A stretch of DNA of 64,000 nucleotides from Planococcus citri (taxonomy: Eukaryota > Arthropoda > Insecta > Hemiptera > Pseudococcidae): assembly GCF_950023065.1 (NCBI RefSeq), contig NC_088681.1, positions 930,001 through 994,000 of the forward strand, written 5' to 3'. A program made the position numbers and the translations under genes. The notes under the pieces are model-generated. The model did not search any database and was not told the DNA's origin. It saw only the letters and a list, made by a program, of their open reading frames with translations. Of the stretch, positions 1 through 10,535 are shown piece by piece (within the stretch, counting starts at the first letter, position 1; every line of letters begins with the position of its first letter).

Positions 1-602
1 GTACACATGCTCGATATTGAAACATTTACGTATTTACATAGAGCTCTCGAAAGTGCAATTGCACCTATAGTCATTTTTGCCACCAATAGAGGAAGATGCG
101 TTGTTAGGTAAAATCAGTTAGAAACAATATGTGTTAGCCTAACACTCGAAATTTATTTAAATTTGAAATTTCAGAGGTACCGAAGACGTATACTCAGCCC
201 ATGGCATTCCAATGGACTTACTCCATAGATTATTGATTATTCGAACCTTACCGTATAATAAAAGTGACATGGAAAGTATAATCAAACTCAGAGCTCAAAC
301 CGAAGGTATCAACATCAATCCAGATGCTTTACAGTTATTAGCTGATATTGGAGACCGGTCTACTCTGAGGTGAGAGTCGAATTTTTCATAAAATCCATAG
401 TGGAAATGAGAAATAATTAATATCTCATGGTTTTGATCACAGGTACGCTTGTCAGCTGTTGACTCCTTGTTCGTTGAATTCCAAAGTGAACGGTCGTACT
501 GTCATAACGAAGGAAGATGTGTCAGAAATGTCGAATTTATTCCTAGATTTTAAATCATCGTCGAAAATTTTAGCTGAGAAGAAAGACGAGTATATGAAAT
601 AA
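1..602 (+). CDS. RUVBL1: RuvB-like 1 (pontin), C-terminal part
   Basis: Partial gene: the 5' part lies outside the window. Visible exons are 1-107, 175-369 and 443-602 (stop TAA 600-602), with GT..AG introns of 67 and 73 nt and a continuous frame. The product is the C-terminal third of a AAA+ ATPase. It shows the sensor-1 segment IFATNRGRC, then HGIPMDLLHRLLIIRT, RAQTEGINI and the sensor-2 region STLRYACQLLTP. It ends in KSSSKILAEKKDEYMK, which is close to animal pontin rather than reptin. Pontin pairs with reptin in hexamers used by INO80, SWR1/TIP60 and R2TP, where it couples ATP hydrolysis to complex assembly and chromatin remodelling in the nucleus. The identification is from remembered family motifs and is strong. 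The catalytic Walker motifs are not in view. Confidence 0.95.
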
Positions 603-1074
603 ACGATCAATTCAATGTCACGAATACCTTCTTTTTTTTGTATCAAAAACTATTTGTTTTTTTCTACTCCATAAATGTAAATAACTGTCGAAGAAAATAA
701 AACCAATAATTAAATGAAAAACTCGAAAATATTATTATTTTTTTGTTGAGAATTTACGCATCTTATGAAAATATTACAAAGTAATGATACTCTAAAGTAC
801 ATGTCGTCTTGAAAAATTTACATCTACTCTACATGATAAAAAGAAAACTGAACCAAAACACAAGGCATGAAACAAATTGAACTGCATTGATTTTCAATAA
901 GTAGTAGGTTTATATTAAAGTAGAATCGACAAAATTTTACATTATAGAACAACTGTAAAGATGGCAAAAGTAGAATAGAAAAATTAAAATACTTGGCCTT
1001 AGAAAAAATGAAACTTAAAATAAATCAACGAAAATTATAAATAATCAAGAACGTAATCGATCAAAATGCAGTTC
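603..1074. other. Convergent 3' UTRs of RUVBL1 and TMA7
   Basis: This AT-rich stretch has no open frame of interest. It should hold the 3' UTR of pontin on the plus strand and that of TMA7 on the minus strand. The two genes converge here and the UTRs may abut or overlap. Confidence 0.5.
696..701 (+). terminator. Polyadenylation signal of RUVBL1
   Basis: AATAAA lies 94 nt after the pontin stop codon. It is the only canonical hexamer before the 3' end of the convergent TMA7 gene. Confidence 0.6.
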
Positions 1075-1269
1075 TCATTTTTTACCAGACTTTTTAATAC
1101 CTCCTCCTACTAAAGGCCCCTTTTGAGTGGCTTTAGCTTTAATTTCGGCTAATTTTTTCTGCTCTTCTTTTTGCTTCTCTTTGAATTTGACATCCTCATC
1201 GTCCAATTCCTTAGGTCCCTTCTTGGGAGCTTTCAATGGTTTCTTTTTACCACCTTCTCGTGAAGACAT
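1075..1269 (-). CDS. TMA7: Translation machinery-associated protein 7
   Basis: A single coding exon of 64 residues, the usual length of the TMA7/CCDC72 family. It starts MSSREGGKKKPLKAPKKGPK, has an acidic LDDEDV segment and a Lys/Glu/Gln-rich helix, and ends in GPLVGGGIKKSGKK. All are hallmarks of this tiny conserved ribosome-associated protein. Its exact role in translation is poorly known. A likely 5' UTR intron lies upstream on the minus strand: a donor GTAAGT at about 1364-1369 and an acceptor TATAG just before the start region. It is divergent from claspin, and the roughly 500 bp between the two first exons probably hold both promoters. Confidence 0.95.
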   Translation of the reverse strand: MSSREGGKKKPLKAPKKGPKELDDEDVKFKEKQKEEQKKLAEIKAKATQKGPLVGGGIKKSGKK

Positions 1270-1369
1270 TACGACCGATTTGATAAGAAATTGAGCTATA
1301 AGTAGAAACGTAGAGTTTAGAATAGGAACGAGTTAACGTATTATATCGTAAATGTAGAATATACTTACG

Positions 1370-1900
1370 AAATTAAAGATGTTGACCGCAAATTGGCAGA
1401 AAATAAAGCGTGAAAAACAGAAACCGTAGAAACGAAAAATCAAAGCTCACACGATCAGAATGAAGAAAACAAAATTTTTTTTTACGACTCGAACGAGAAA
1501 ATGCTTGGTTTACAACAATCCAAGTCAATACTATTCACTAATGATCGAACGAATCGATCGAAATTCAACGAACGGAAGAATCAGGTCATCGCTCATTCTC
1601 ATGAGGAACCGTATTTCAATAAGAACGAATGTTCCCGTTCAAGACATCGAACGAGCGTGGAGCGTTGCTATCATGACAATTTTTTTTTGAAAGCCCAAAA
1701 AGTTCAATCATATGTTTTCGATTTTCTGAACCGCCAAAATCATCACTACGTAATCTCCTCCACTAAAAATAATAATAAAGAAATAAATTCTGAACCTTTA
1801 TTCAGTATTTCAAATTTAAATCCAAGCACAATTACTAGTGTACTGGTTTCAGTGGTTTGATTATGAACTAACTATTCAATGATAACTTCACCAATTCGAA
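1370..1900. promoter_or_regulatory. Shared upstream region of TMA7 and claspin
   Basis: TMA7 runs leftward and claspin rightward from this stretch, so it should contain both start sites and the noncoding first exons. Two overlapping plus-strand frames open here (76 and 119 codons), but they have no recognisable protein character and lie in the claspin leader. I see no clear TATA box. Confidence 0.45.
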
Positions 1901-1977
1901 AGTAAGTAACCCTTTACCTTTACTTGATAACACTATTTTCGGTCATTCTAATCTTCTCGTTTCATTCCAGTGTCTGA
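1879..1977 (+). promoter_or_regulatory. Small upstream ORF overlapping the claspin start
   Basis: An ATG at 1879 opens a nine-codon frame that runs across the first intron (1902-1970) and stops at TGA 1975-1977. That is just inside the claspin reading frame in another phase. Such an overlapping uORF would tend to lower translation from the main start. It exists only if the first intron is spliced as modelled. Confidence 0.4.
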
Positions 1978-4900
1978 TTCAGAAGAAGAAGTGATTACTA
2001 GAAAACCAAAAACTACCAAGCTGTTTAACAGCGATGACGACGAATCAGACAACGATAAAAAGTCTGAAAAAAGTTCCGGCTTCGTAGATCACAGTGATGA
2101 TTCGCAAGGTAGTTCGAAATCCTTATCATCTAGAAACGAAAGTGACAATGAAGGACGTAAAGCTCCGGTCAGAAATAATAAACCGAATGATTCTCCTGTG
2201 AAATCCAAAATATCTGACAGCTCCGATGACGAGAGGCGATCTCAACCCAAGAAATCAAGGAGCAGTTCAAGTAGCTCCGATGATGGGAAAACACCTCGAT
2301 CTAGAAAATCCAGTAGCAGCTCGAGTAGTTCCAATCAAGGGAAACCATCTCAGTCCAGAAAATCTAGAAGTAATTCCAGCAGTTCCGAACGATCTCGATC
2401 TAGAAAATCCAGTAGTAGTTCGAGTAGTTCCTGCGACGAAAAAAAATCTCAGTCTAGAAAATCTAGAAGCAGTTCGAGCAGTTCCGGCGACGAAAAAAAA
2501 TCTCAGTCCAGAAAATCTAGAAGCAGTTCAAGTAGTTCCAGCGATGGTAAACGATCTCAGTCAAGAAAATCTAGAAGCAGTTCCAGTAGTTCCAGCGACG
2601 AAAAAAAAACTCAGTCTAGAAAATCTAGAAGCAGTTCGAGTAATTCGGACGACGAGATACGACCTCGGCTTAAAAAATCTGGTAAAAAATCGAGCAGTTC
2701 CGGCGACAAAAAATTATCTAAATCCGATAGTTCTGATAACGAGACCCATTCTCAATCAAAAAGATCAAATTCTTCTGACAACGATAGCCGATCTGCCTGC
2801 AGTCAAATTTCGAACAAAAACAACGCTAGTGACAACGAGAAATCTGCTTCTAGTCCTATACCAACGAAAGCAGATTCAAATAATGCGCAGCAAAAATCCA
2901 GTGGTAAATATAGTCTAATTACCGCGTCAGATTTAGAATCTGAAGACGATACTAGACCAGTAATGAACGAATCTATGAGCGATGACGATCTTCGCCTGAA
3001 ATCAAATAAAAAATCCAAGAAATTACTCAAGAAGAAATCCACCTCGAATAAAAAATCTGCTCATTCGGTTAGTTGAAACTTTTTTCATAAGTGCTGATAA
3101 TTTTTTGTAGCTTATTATTATTTATTTTTCATGATCTAGAAAAGCAACGGCTTGTCTGAAGCGTTCGATTCATCTGGTAGCGATGACGAAGAAACACCTT
3201 CACCCAAACGTGTTCAAAAATCTGCAGCTAAACGAAAAAGTGAAACAAAAACTCCAAAGGATTCAAAGGTAAAATCCAAAAAAGATCTGTCGAATTTTCG
3301 CTCGACTGATCATATTCATTAATTGAATATTATTTCACAGGCTTCCAAAAAAGAAAAAGATCCATTACTATCGATTCGAAGCGAAACACAGAGAATGATC
3401 CGAGAAGGACGAATAAGTTTACCGTACCATCAACCCAAACAACGTTCACTGCACGAATTCTTGCAAAGACGGAAAACTGCACCCTCTATACCTTTAAAGG
3501 CCACACCAGAAGTTTTAAGAAACGTTTGGTAAGCTCTCTAATGATTTCAAGTCAACTCCGGTTTAAAATTAAGACTAACGAATTTTCATTTTCAGCGAAC
3601 AATTGATCAATAAAGAGAAAGAGGTCGAAGATTTTTACAAATCAGAGTCAGATAACTCTGAAACAGAAGATCAGCCGAGTAATTTACCTGAAACAGAAAC
3701 CGAAGGAGCGAACGATACTGTCAAAGATATCAAATCAGCGTCAACTGATCTACCTGTTGATAAAGAAGCACCAGCTGTTGAAATGGAGCTCGATAAAGAT
3801 ACTAATTATTCTACTCTCACAGACAACAATGAAAGCAGAAATCCGCCTTCTGACATTTCAGAACAAAATAAAGATACCAACTCTACATTAATTGATGACT
3901 CGCCGGAACGAGTCGATCCTGAGTCGAACAAAAACAAGGATCCGGTGTTGGAAAAAAGCGATGAAAGCCCATCGACGGAAAACCCAACCGAACCAATTAC
4001 CACTGAAGAAAATCCCACCAAACCGATCACCGAAGATGGATCCAATCCTCAGCCTACTCCTAAAGATGATAAAATTATTCCGATGGACGTAGACGAAGAC
4101 ACACATGCGCTGAAGGATTCTCAAGACCTCGTTAATATAACCAAATCGAACGAATCCGCCACCGAACAAGTTAACGAACGAGATATGCCAGATAGCGAAG
4201 ATTTCGTTCTACAAATAGAAGATTCATGTAGTAACTATACTGATGATATCACGAAACCGTCCAATCTTCCAGCACCTGAGGAGCCGCCAAGCAATGAGAT
4301 AACGAAACCGTCCAATCCACTAGCATCTGAGATGCTTCCAGACAGCTCAGATTTTGAACTAAGAATTGAAGATTCGTACAACAATACCGAAACTCCGACT
4401 GAAACCGTACCCGCATCCGAAGCGGAAAAAATCTCCTCAAACTCCGTCGAATCAACTTCTAAACCAGTTATTTCCAAAGATCGTCTGAAAAATCGTATAG
4501 AAGCTTTACTGTCTACTCGAAAAATCAAATTATCATCCCTTAATTTAAATTCAGCCCTTGAACCGATACAATTCGAGATACCATCTTTCCAACCTGAACC
4601 CACCGGTATTCGCGACCTGAAAGAAAAATTCGTTAAACATTCGCTGGCTAAAAAGAAACCAAAAAGTACACCTTCGCAGGTCAAGTGAGTATCTTCAACA
4701 TCATCTCAGCATCTTCCTACTCCTTCTCGTAATTAATTTTCATCGTTTTTCTACAGCGTTGTAACAACTCAAACCGATACCGAAGGAGGAGTGATCGGCG
4801 TCTCCAAAGAAACCCTGACTATGAGTTTGAACGGCGAAGAAAACGAATTTTCCAACCCCAAGCTCAAAGTACCCGGTGCCAAACACGCGTATTTGAAGAA

Positions 4901-6406
4901 AAAAATGCTCGATATGCTCATCTCGAAAAAAGAAGCTACCTGGAACGAATACCAAAACGAAAAACGTAAATATTACGGATCGGACGACGAAGAAAACTAT
5001 ATCGATGGTACGTTTTATCACTACTCGATTAAGTGTTTTTCCTATTCAGGTATCTAATTTACCAATTCTTTTCATTGTTTAGGAGACAACGACGATGACG
5101 ACGCAGCTACCTGTAAAAAACTCAACTTCGAACCCTATCATCCGGAAGATGAACCAGACGACGACGAATTAGTCGAAGACGACGTTGTGTACGAAGAGAA
5201 AAATCGAGATAAAAATTGCTTTGTAGACGAAGAAGCCGATGTATCCGAATTGGAAGATGAAGAAGACGATAACCCTGCTGAGCAAGACGACGCTGACAAC
5301 GGTGAGGACGATGATGATGATGATGATGATGATAAGGATTCTGTAGACAGCGATGGCTTAGATTTCCATGTTAAAGACGACTCACCCTCTAAACCTGACC
5401 AATCCAACGATAATGCTGAATCGAGTAAATTATTCAAATACAACACGACCGGTTTCGATTTAGGTGAATGATCCTTACGCATATTTCATTTCGCCAAATC
5501 ATTTCCCTTTTTAATCCTAAAATCTATTTTAATTACGTAGAAAAAAAACTCCTTGGATTGGAGAGTATTTCGCAAACCAATCTGAACGACGATGTCTCAG
5601 CCAGCCAGATTTTCGGTCTCTGTTCCGGTACATTTGCTACGCAGCACCAACCTAGAAGCAATACCGCTTCTGCTGCTAACGAAGATGACGATTTTTTCAT
5701 CGATTCGCAGAACGCCGAAGACTCTCAGGTCAGTATTTAAAATCACTTCGACTTGTTGAATATTTTATTATTCGTTGTAAAAAATTGATGATTGATGCAT
5801 TTTTTTGCATTTTCATTTTCGTACAGAATATTTGTTTATCATTACCGGACACTGATAATACCGTTGAAAAGTCAACAGAGAAGTCAAACAAGTACGTATG
5901 AAGCAGGCTACCTCGACATAAATAATTATTATGCACTAAGCTCGTTCACGCTTTATTGACCATTCTTAATTTTCCATTTTTCCTTCTAAGAATTTTTCAA
6001 ATATTAAACCGATCGTTTTCAATCGTTAGATTTCTGTTTTAAAATTTAGGCTCTGAAAATGGCCATTGTAAAATAATCTAATTTTCGACTCCTTGACTCT
6101 TGACGGTCTTGACTGCCAAAATCACACTGATCGACGTCATATTACGAGTTTGTTGATCAAATTCGAGTTATCAGACCATAAGTTGAAATGATCGATGCTT
6201 AAAGCAGAATAGGTACTCTTAAAATTACAAAAAAAATTGAAAATAATGCTGAAAAAAAAATCATAGTTTCAAATTGTCAATTCAAAGAGCTACACTTCGT
6301 GTTTCAACGAGCACAGTTGCAGTTTTTTTCATTTTTTCTAAAATTTTCTACAGCCAACGCAGACTGTATCTGCGTTATAATTGCTATCATTAGTCAGATG
6401 GTTTCA

Positions 6407-6437
<31 letters not shown>

Positions 6438-8580
6438 ATTGCTACAGTCACACAAATTTGTAGCTTAGATCGTCATATGATGGTTTTCAATTTCACCTGT
6501 ATAATTTGTGTTCTTTTTTCGATGCAGAGACACAGTTTTCAAGTTGAATGATACGCCAGAAGAAGAAGAGGAAGAGGAAGAAGAAATATTCACGAGGAAA
6601 AAGCCAACGATGAGGATAGTTGAAGATTCGGGTACGAGTAAATTGATCGTAGACCATAATTTTTCACGAGTTGACGATTGTAGAGCCCTGATTTGAAATA
6701 AATTTGGCATATTTTTCAACCTTCGAGTTTTCAAGATGCTTTTAAATTGTTGGTATAAGTAGGAGAAGGATAAGATTTGTTGCATTTTACTTCGCATTTT
6801 GTCTCATTGAATGAGCGAATTTTGAAAAAAAAAAAAGAAATTGTGAAAAGAAGGAGTCGAAATGAGGAATTTTAAATTTAAATGAAAAATCCACTAAATT
6901 TGTCCCAATTTCTGGTTCAACTTCCATAAAATATTCTACTGTGGAAATTCACCTGGTAATTTATTAAAACCTAATACATAAATAACGCGCTCGCTCGTGT
7001 ATTTTTCAACAGATGACGAAACGACCGAACCAACCAACGAGGCCAACGCCGATGCTTCGGACGAAGATAACGGTATCGATGACCAAGATGAAGACGAAGC
7101 AGACGGCGAAAATATCGAAGACGAAGAAGAAGGGGCAGACGAGATCGAAGCCGAAGAATTCGGTTACGATTCGGAAGAAGAGCTGGTCTCGTATGATAAA
7201 CCCTCAGCCAGGGAATTTTTCGAAAACGAGGCCGAATTATCTGAATCCGAATGGGGAAGCGAGGATGAAAATGAAAAGGATCTCGATAAACTGGAAAAGG
7301 AAGAAGGAGACGATGACGAAATCGATGCAGATAAATTAAAAGAAGAATTGGGTAAAATACACATGTGAGTATACCTGATTTTCTTCGCTCAGGTCTCCCC
7401 ACAGCCTTCCCTTCTCTGGACTTAATCTTGATTAATCTTTAAAACTGCGTTGAATTTCGCAGGAGACAACTTTTGGATGATGACCAACACGATGTTCGTT
7501 TACTGAAAGAAATGCTGCTGGAAGATGGCGAATTACATTCGGATGCGAAAAGACAACGTAAATTCCAGTGGAAAAGTTTGGCCGGTGAGTATCCTTTCCT
7601 CCCTCTCCCCCAATTTTCACTCAATTTTTTTTTTTACTTTCATTTCGAATGTTTTTTTACCGCAGATGGAGACGATTTCTTTAAAAACCACAGCTACGAT
7701 TCGGACGACGAGATTAATTTAAACGACGACGACAACGACAACGACGAAAGTGAGGAGCACTGGAGAAAAATACGCCACGAACGTGAAACGTTTCTATTGC
7801 AACAGGAGGTAACTGTTTTTGTCTAATTTTCAGTCTCCACTTTGATCTCTTTCGTCTTTATATTATTCTCGAGTTTCTCATTTTATTTATTAATTTTTTT
7901 GTCAAACAGAAAAAATCGAAACTCAACGATACGGTTACTGAAAGCGTCGAAAGTACTTTTGCCAGCACGAAAATCATCGACGAAAGTATAGTTACGAAAA
8001 TCGTCCAACGTACTTCGTTTTCGTCTACTGGGAACACCTCGAAGGATAAACCTGATCAAGATTTATCAAAAACGAATTCTAAAGTACGTTCTATTACGAT
8101 CTTGATGTTTCGCAAATGAGTTCAATTTGACGGAAATTCGTTTTCTTATAGATTAAATGCGGCTCCTTCCTATCGAGAGGTAAATTATTGCTGTCCAAGA
8201 TGACCTTATCAGTTAGCGAAACCAAAGAAAATTTACATGGCGCTAAAAACAGCAGGAATTTTGTATTCGGAGCCAGGAGTCCTAAAAAAGAACAAGTCCC
8301 AGTTACCGTTGAGAAAGTAAGTTGACAATTCGTAACGCCTCACTCCTCCTCCTCCTCCTCCTCCTCCCCCCACCTTCAAAGCAATATTTTTCTTTTACAC
8401 GTCTTGACATTAATTTTGTGGCATTTCTGATGAATTTACTTTGCTCTGTTGCAGACTGAAAAAAGAAAATCAACGAGTACTTCGGTAAGTGTTCCCAAAA
8501 AAGTGAGATTATCCGTTGACAATGAAACCAACCCAGCGCGTCGTAAGGGTTTATTAGCTCGGTTGGCTTTGACGGAATAA
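1901..8580 (+). CDS. CLSPN: Claspin homologue (S-phase checkpoint mediator)
   Basis: Sixteen exons: A of ATG at 1901, then 1971-3067, 3140-3268, 3341-3528, 3596-4684, 4757-5007, 5083-5463, 5541-5728, 5827-5891, 6528-6631, 7013-7364, 7463-7584, 7666-7808, 7910-8083, 8152-8316 and 8455-8580. They sum to 1525 codons including the stop. Claspin binds replication forks and presents CHK1 to ATR. Family signatures are PYHQPKQRSLHEFLQRR, the block KKKMLDMLISKKEATWNEY, IFGLCSGTF and the MRC1-like acidic block SESEWGSEDENEKD. After these comes MRQLLDDDQHDVRLLKEML with DGELHSDAKRQRKFQWK. The protein is highly acidic with Ser/Arg repeats near the N-terminus. Human claspin is about 1340 residues, and the excess here is mostly low-complexity sequence. 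I did not find a clear copy of the vertebrate CHK1-binding repeat. Confidence 0.92.
2226..2700 (+). repeat. Coding Ser/Arg tandem repeat in claspin exon 2
   Basis: About eight imperfect copies of a 54-60 nt unit encode blocks such as QSRKSRSSSSSSGDEKK. Units share the codons for SRKSR followed by a run of serines and an acidic DEKK or DGK tail. The serines sit next to acidic residues, as in casein kinase 2 sites. The repeat stays in frame throughout, so it is tolerated or selected as protein. Confidence 0.85.
8340..8373 (+). repeat. (CTC)n microsatellite in a claspin intron
   Basis: An uninterrupted run of about eight CTC units, followed by a short C run, sits in the last claspin intron (8317-8454). 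Confidence 0.85.
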
Positions 8581-9229
8581 TTTTTAATTATTTTAGATTA
8601 CCTATTTATTAATGTAAAAGGTTTTTGTAAAAGTTCCTTGTATATCCGTATTGTATTTCTTTTTGTACTTGTAAAGCGAATTTGTTTTATTTTAATAATT
8701 GTAAAAAATATCGACATGAAATATATTAATTTTACACGTTAGATACGTATTAGTTCATATCCATGTGTATTTATTTTTGAGAAGTGTAGGGAAAAGGGTC
8801 TTAAAATGTTGGTACAACCCCAATTTCTTGTTTAACTTACATAACTTTAAAAGTTCATTTTGCAGTTTTTCTCTCTTTTTTTTTAATTTCCGATTCTAAA
8901 AACTGTAAGATTCCAAAATCGAAACTAGTACCACCAGAAGGGCCAGATTTTGTATCCCCGAATTGAATTTTCAAAAACTTTGGGCCCTCGCCACCTCTGA
9001 TGATGTTGGAAACGTTTTGATTTTGAAGGTAAAAGATAATTAAATTGGGAATCAATGGCTCTTAAAACCTAAAATTAGGCACCCACTTAGAATTTCTCAA
9101 AAAATCTTCACAATACATGCCCATATTTCTAATAAATTTAAAATCTGGCCCGCAGAATTTTTAAAGACGCTTAGCTTCCTCCTTTTATCTTTTTTTTTTT
9201 TTCTACGAATAAAGCCACCAAAATCCCCC
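8581..9229. other. Claspin 3' UTR and intergenic DNA
   Basis: AT-rich 3' flank of claspin. No gene is seen. An ATATTAATT-rich stretch around 8720 is the probable transcript end, although no canonical AATAAA was found close to the stop codon. Confidence 0.4.
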
Positions 9230-9850
9230 CACAAGGGTCCCTAAATTTGGGGAAACATCAAAGTTCGTGCGACATATGGATTGCTGAGGTTTCACCTTTC
9301 AATTTCAATTTACTTTCTTGATACCAGCCTCCCAAATAATCTCACAACGTTTCTTCAAATTTTGAAAAATTTTCAAAATTCGCGCGATGTATGGATTTTC
9401 AAGTTTTTAGAGATACCGATTTCATATTTCCCTTCACTTTTCTGATGCGAGGACGAAGTTCCAAAATTTTTGAAAAATTTCAGTATTTGAAGGGCATACT
9501 TAACAAACTATGGTTTGCTGGATTTTTAGAGGCGCTGATTTCAAATTTCATTTTATTTTTCTGATATGAAACCCTTGAATGCATCGACCTTTTAGGAGAA
9601 TAAAAGGTCGATGCTTGAATGCCTCAAGACCTTAAAAATTCGTAAAACATTCGTGTTTTTTTTTTCAAGTTTTTAGAGGCGCTGATTTCGAATTTAATTT
9701 AATTTTTCTGATACCTATGCGAAGTTCTTAAATCTAACAATGGGTGTCAAAATTTTGATAAAATTTCAAATTACACGTACATATGATTTGTTGGCGTTTT
9801 AGAGGCGCTGATTTCAAATTTCAAATCACTTTTTTGAAAAGAATTCATAC
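9230..9850 (+). repeat. Degenerate tandem repeat, about 130-150 bp unit
   Basis: Roughly five diverged copies share a core TTTTTAGAGGCGCTGATTTC followed by AAATTT..TTTTTCTGAT. Each is preceded by an ATTCG..ATGTATGGATT-like segment. Clear cores start near 9523, 9673 and 9797, with weaker ones near 9285 and 9400. A short related motif recurs near 62070, so the family is dispersed. Confidence 0.7.
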
Positions 9851-10528
9851 TTTGGCCCCATTTCTAGGAAGTAGGGACGAAACTGCAATAACTGAATATA
9901 TAATTTAAAAGTTTTTGAAAGAGAGAAAAGGGAGGGCGAATGGGAGTTCGACTAAAAATTTTGATCTGATGGCATTTTTGATTTTTTTGAAAAAATCACT
10001 ATACTTTTGGTACTTTTTTGTTTTTTACTTTTTAGTTTTTTTTCACCATCTTTTCTTAATTAAATTTTCAGAAAGCTGAGAAAGCTCTCTACTCGCCCCC
10101 CCTCCTTCAAACAAAAAAATTACGAAGTCAAATTTTTCACAGGAAATTTTTCAAAAAATTGTTGTTCCGTTATTCGTATTTCGTATTGGAACTTGGAAGA
10201 AAATTTGCATTATTAACAGTAACAATAGTAACATTAACTACTAAGTAGTAAGTACTTTTTAATTGCAATCAAAATTGTTTTAAGAAAGACAAAAAGTTAA
10301 AACAATACAGCTGATGATGATGAATGATGATGATGAACAAAATAATGAAATTTTATTTTATGAAAAGATTTTTGATTCAGTAACACTGTAACAGTAACCA
10401 ATCAGGAGTGTAACGATTCGATTTAGGTTTCGGTTTCGATTACATGAACCGTGAGGGAGGCCGTAACTGATACGAAAAAATACAGATTACACAGTTTTTC
10501 TGGTTACGGTTTCGGTTTCTTGTTCCGC
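9851..10528. other. Gene-free AT-rich DNA
   Basis: No coding frame or RNA gene seen. There is a GATGAT microsatellite-like patch near 10310-10335. A segment rich in GGTTACGG/GGTTTCGG words (10420-10530) shares words with a hairpin at 29735-29777. Confidence 0.4.
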
Positions 10529-10535
10529 CCAAAAC

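Noticed and set aside
1460..1860. Two overlapping plus-strand frames of 76 and 119 codons upstream of claspin
   Set aside because: No protein-like composition and no link to the claspin frame. They lie in the divergent promoter and leader region.
4235..4684. 149-codon minus-strand frame
   Set aside because: It is the reverse of claspin exon 5. Asp/Glu/Ser-rich coding sequence gives long antisense frames.
6971..7402. 143-codon minus-strand Arg/Leu-rich frame
   Set aside because: Antisense shadow of the acidic claspin exon at 7013-7364, whose frame is conserved.
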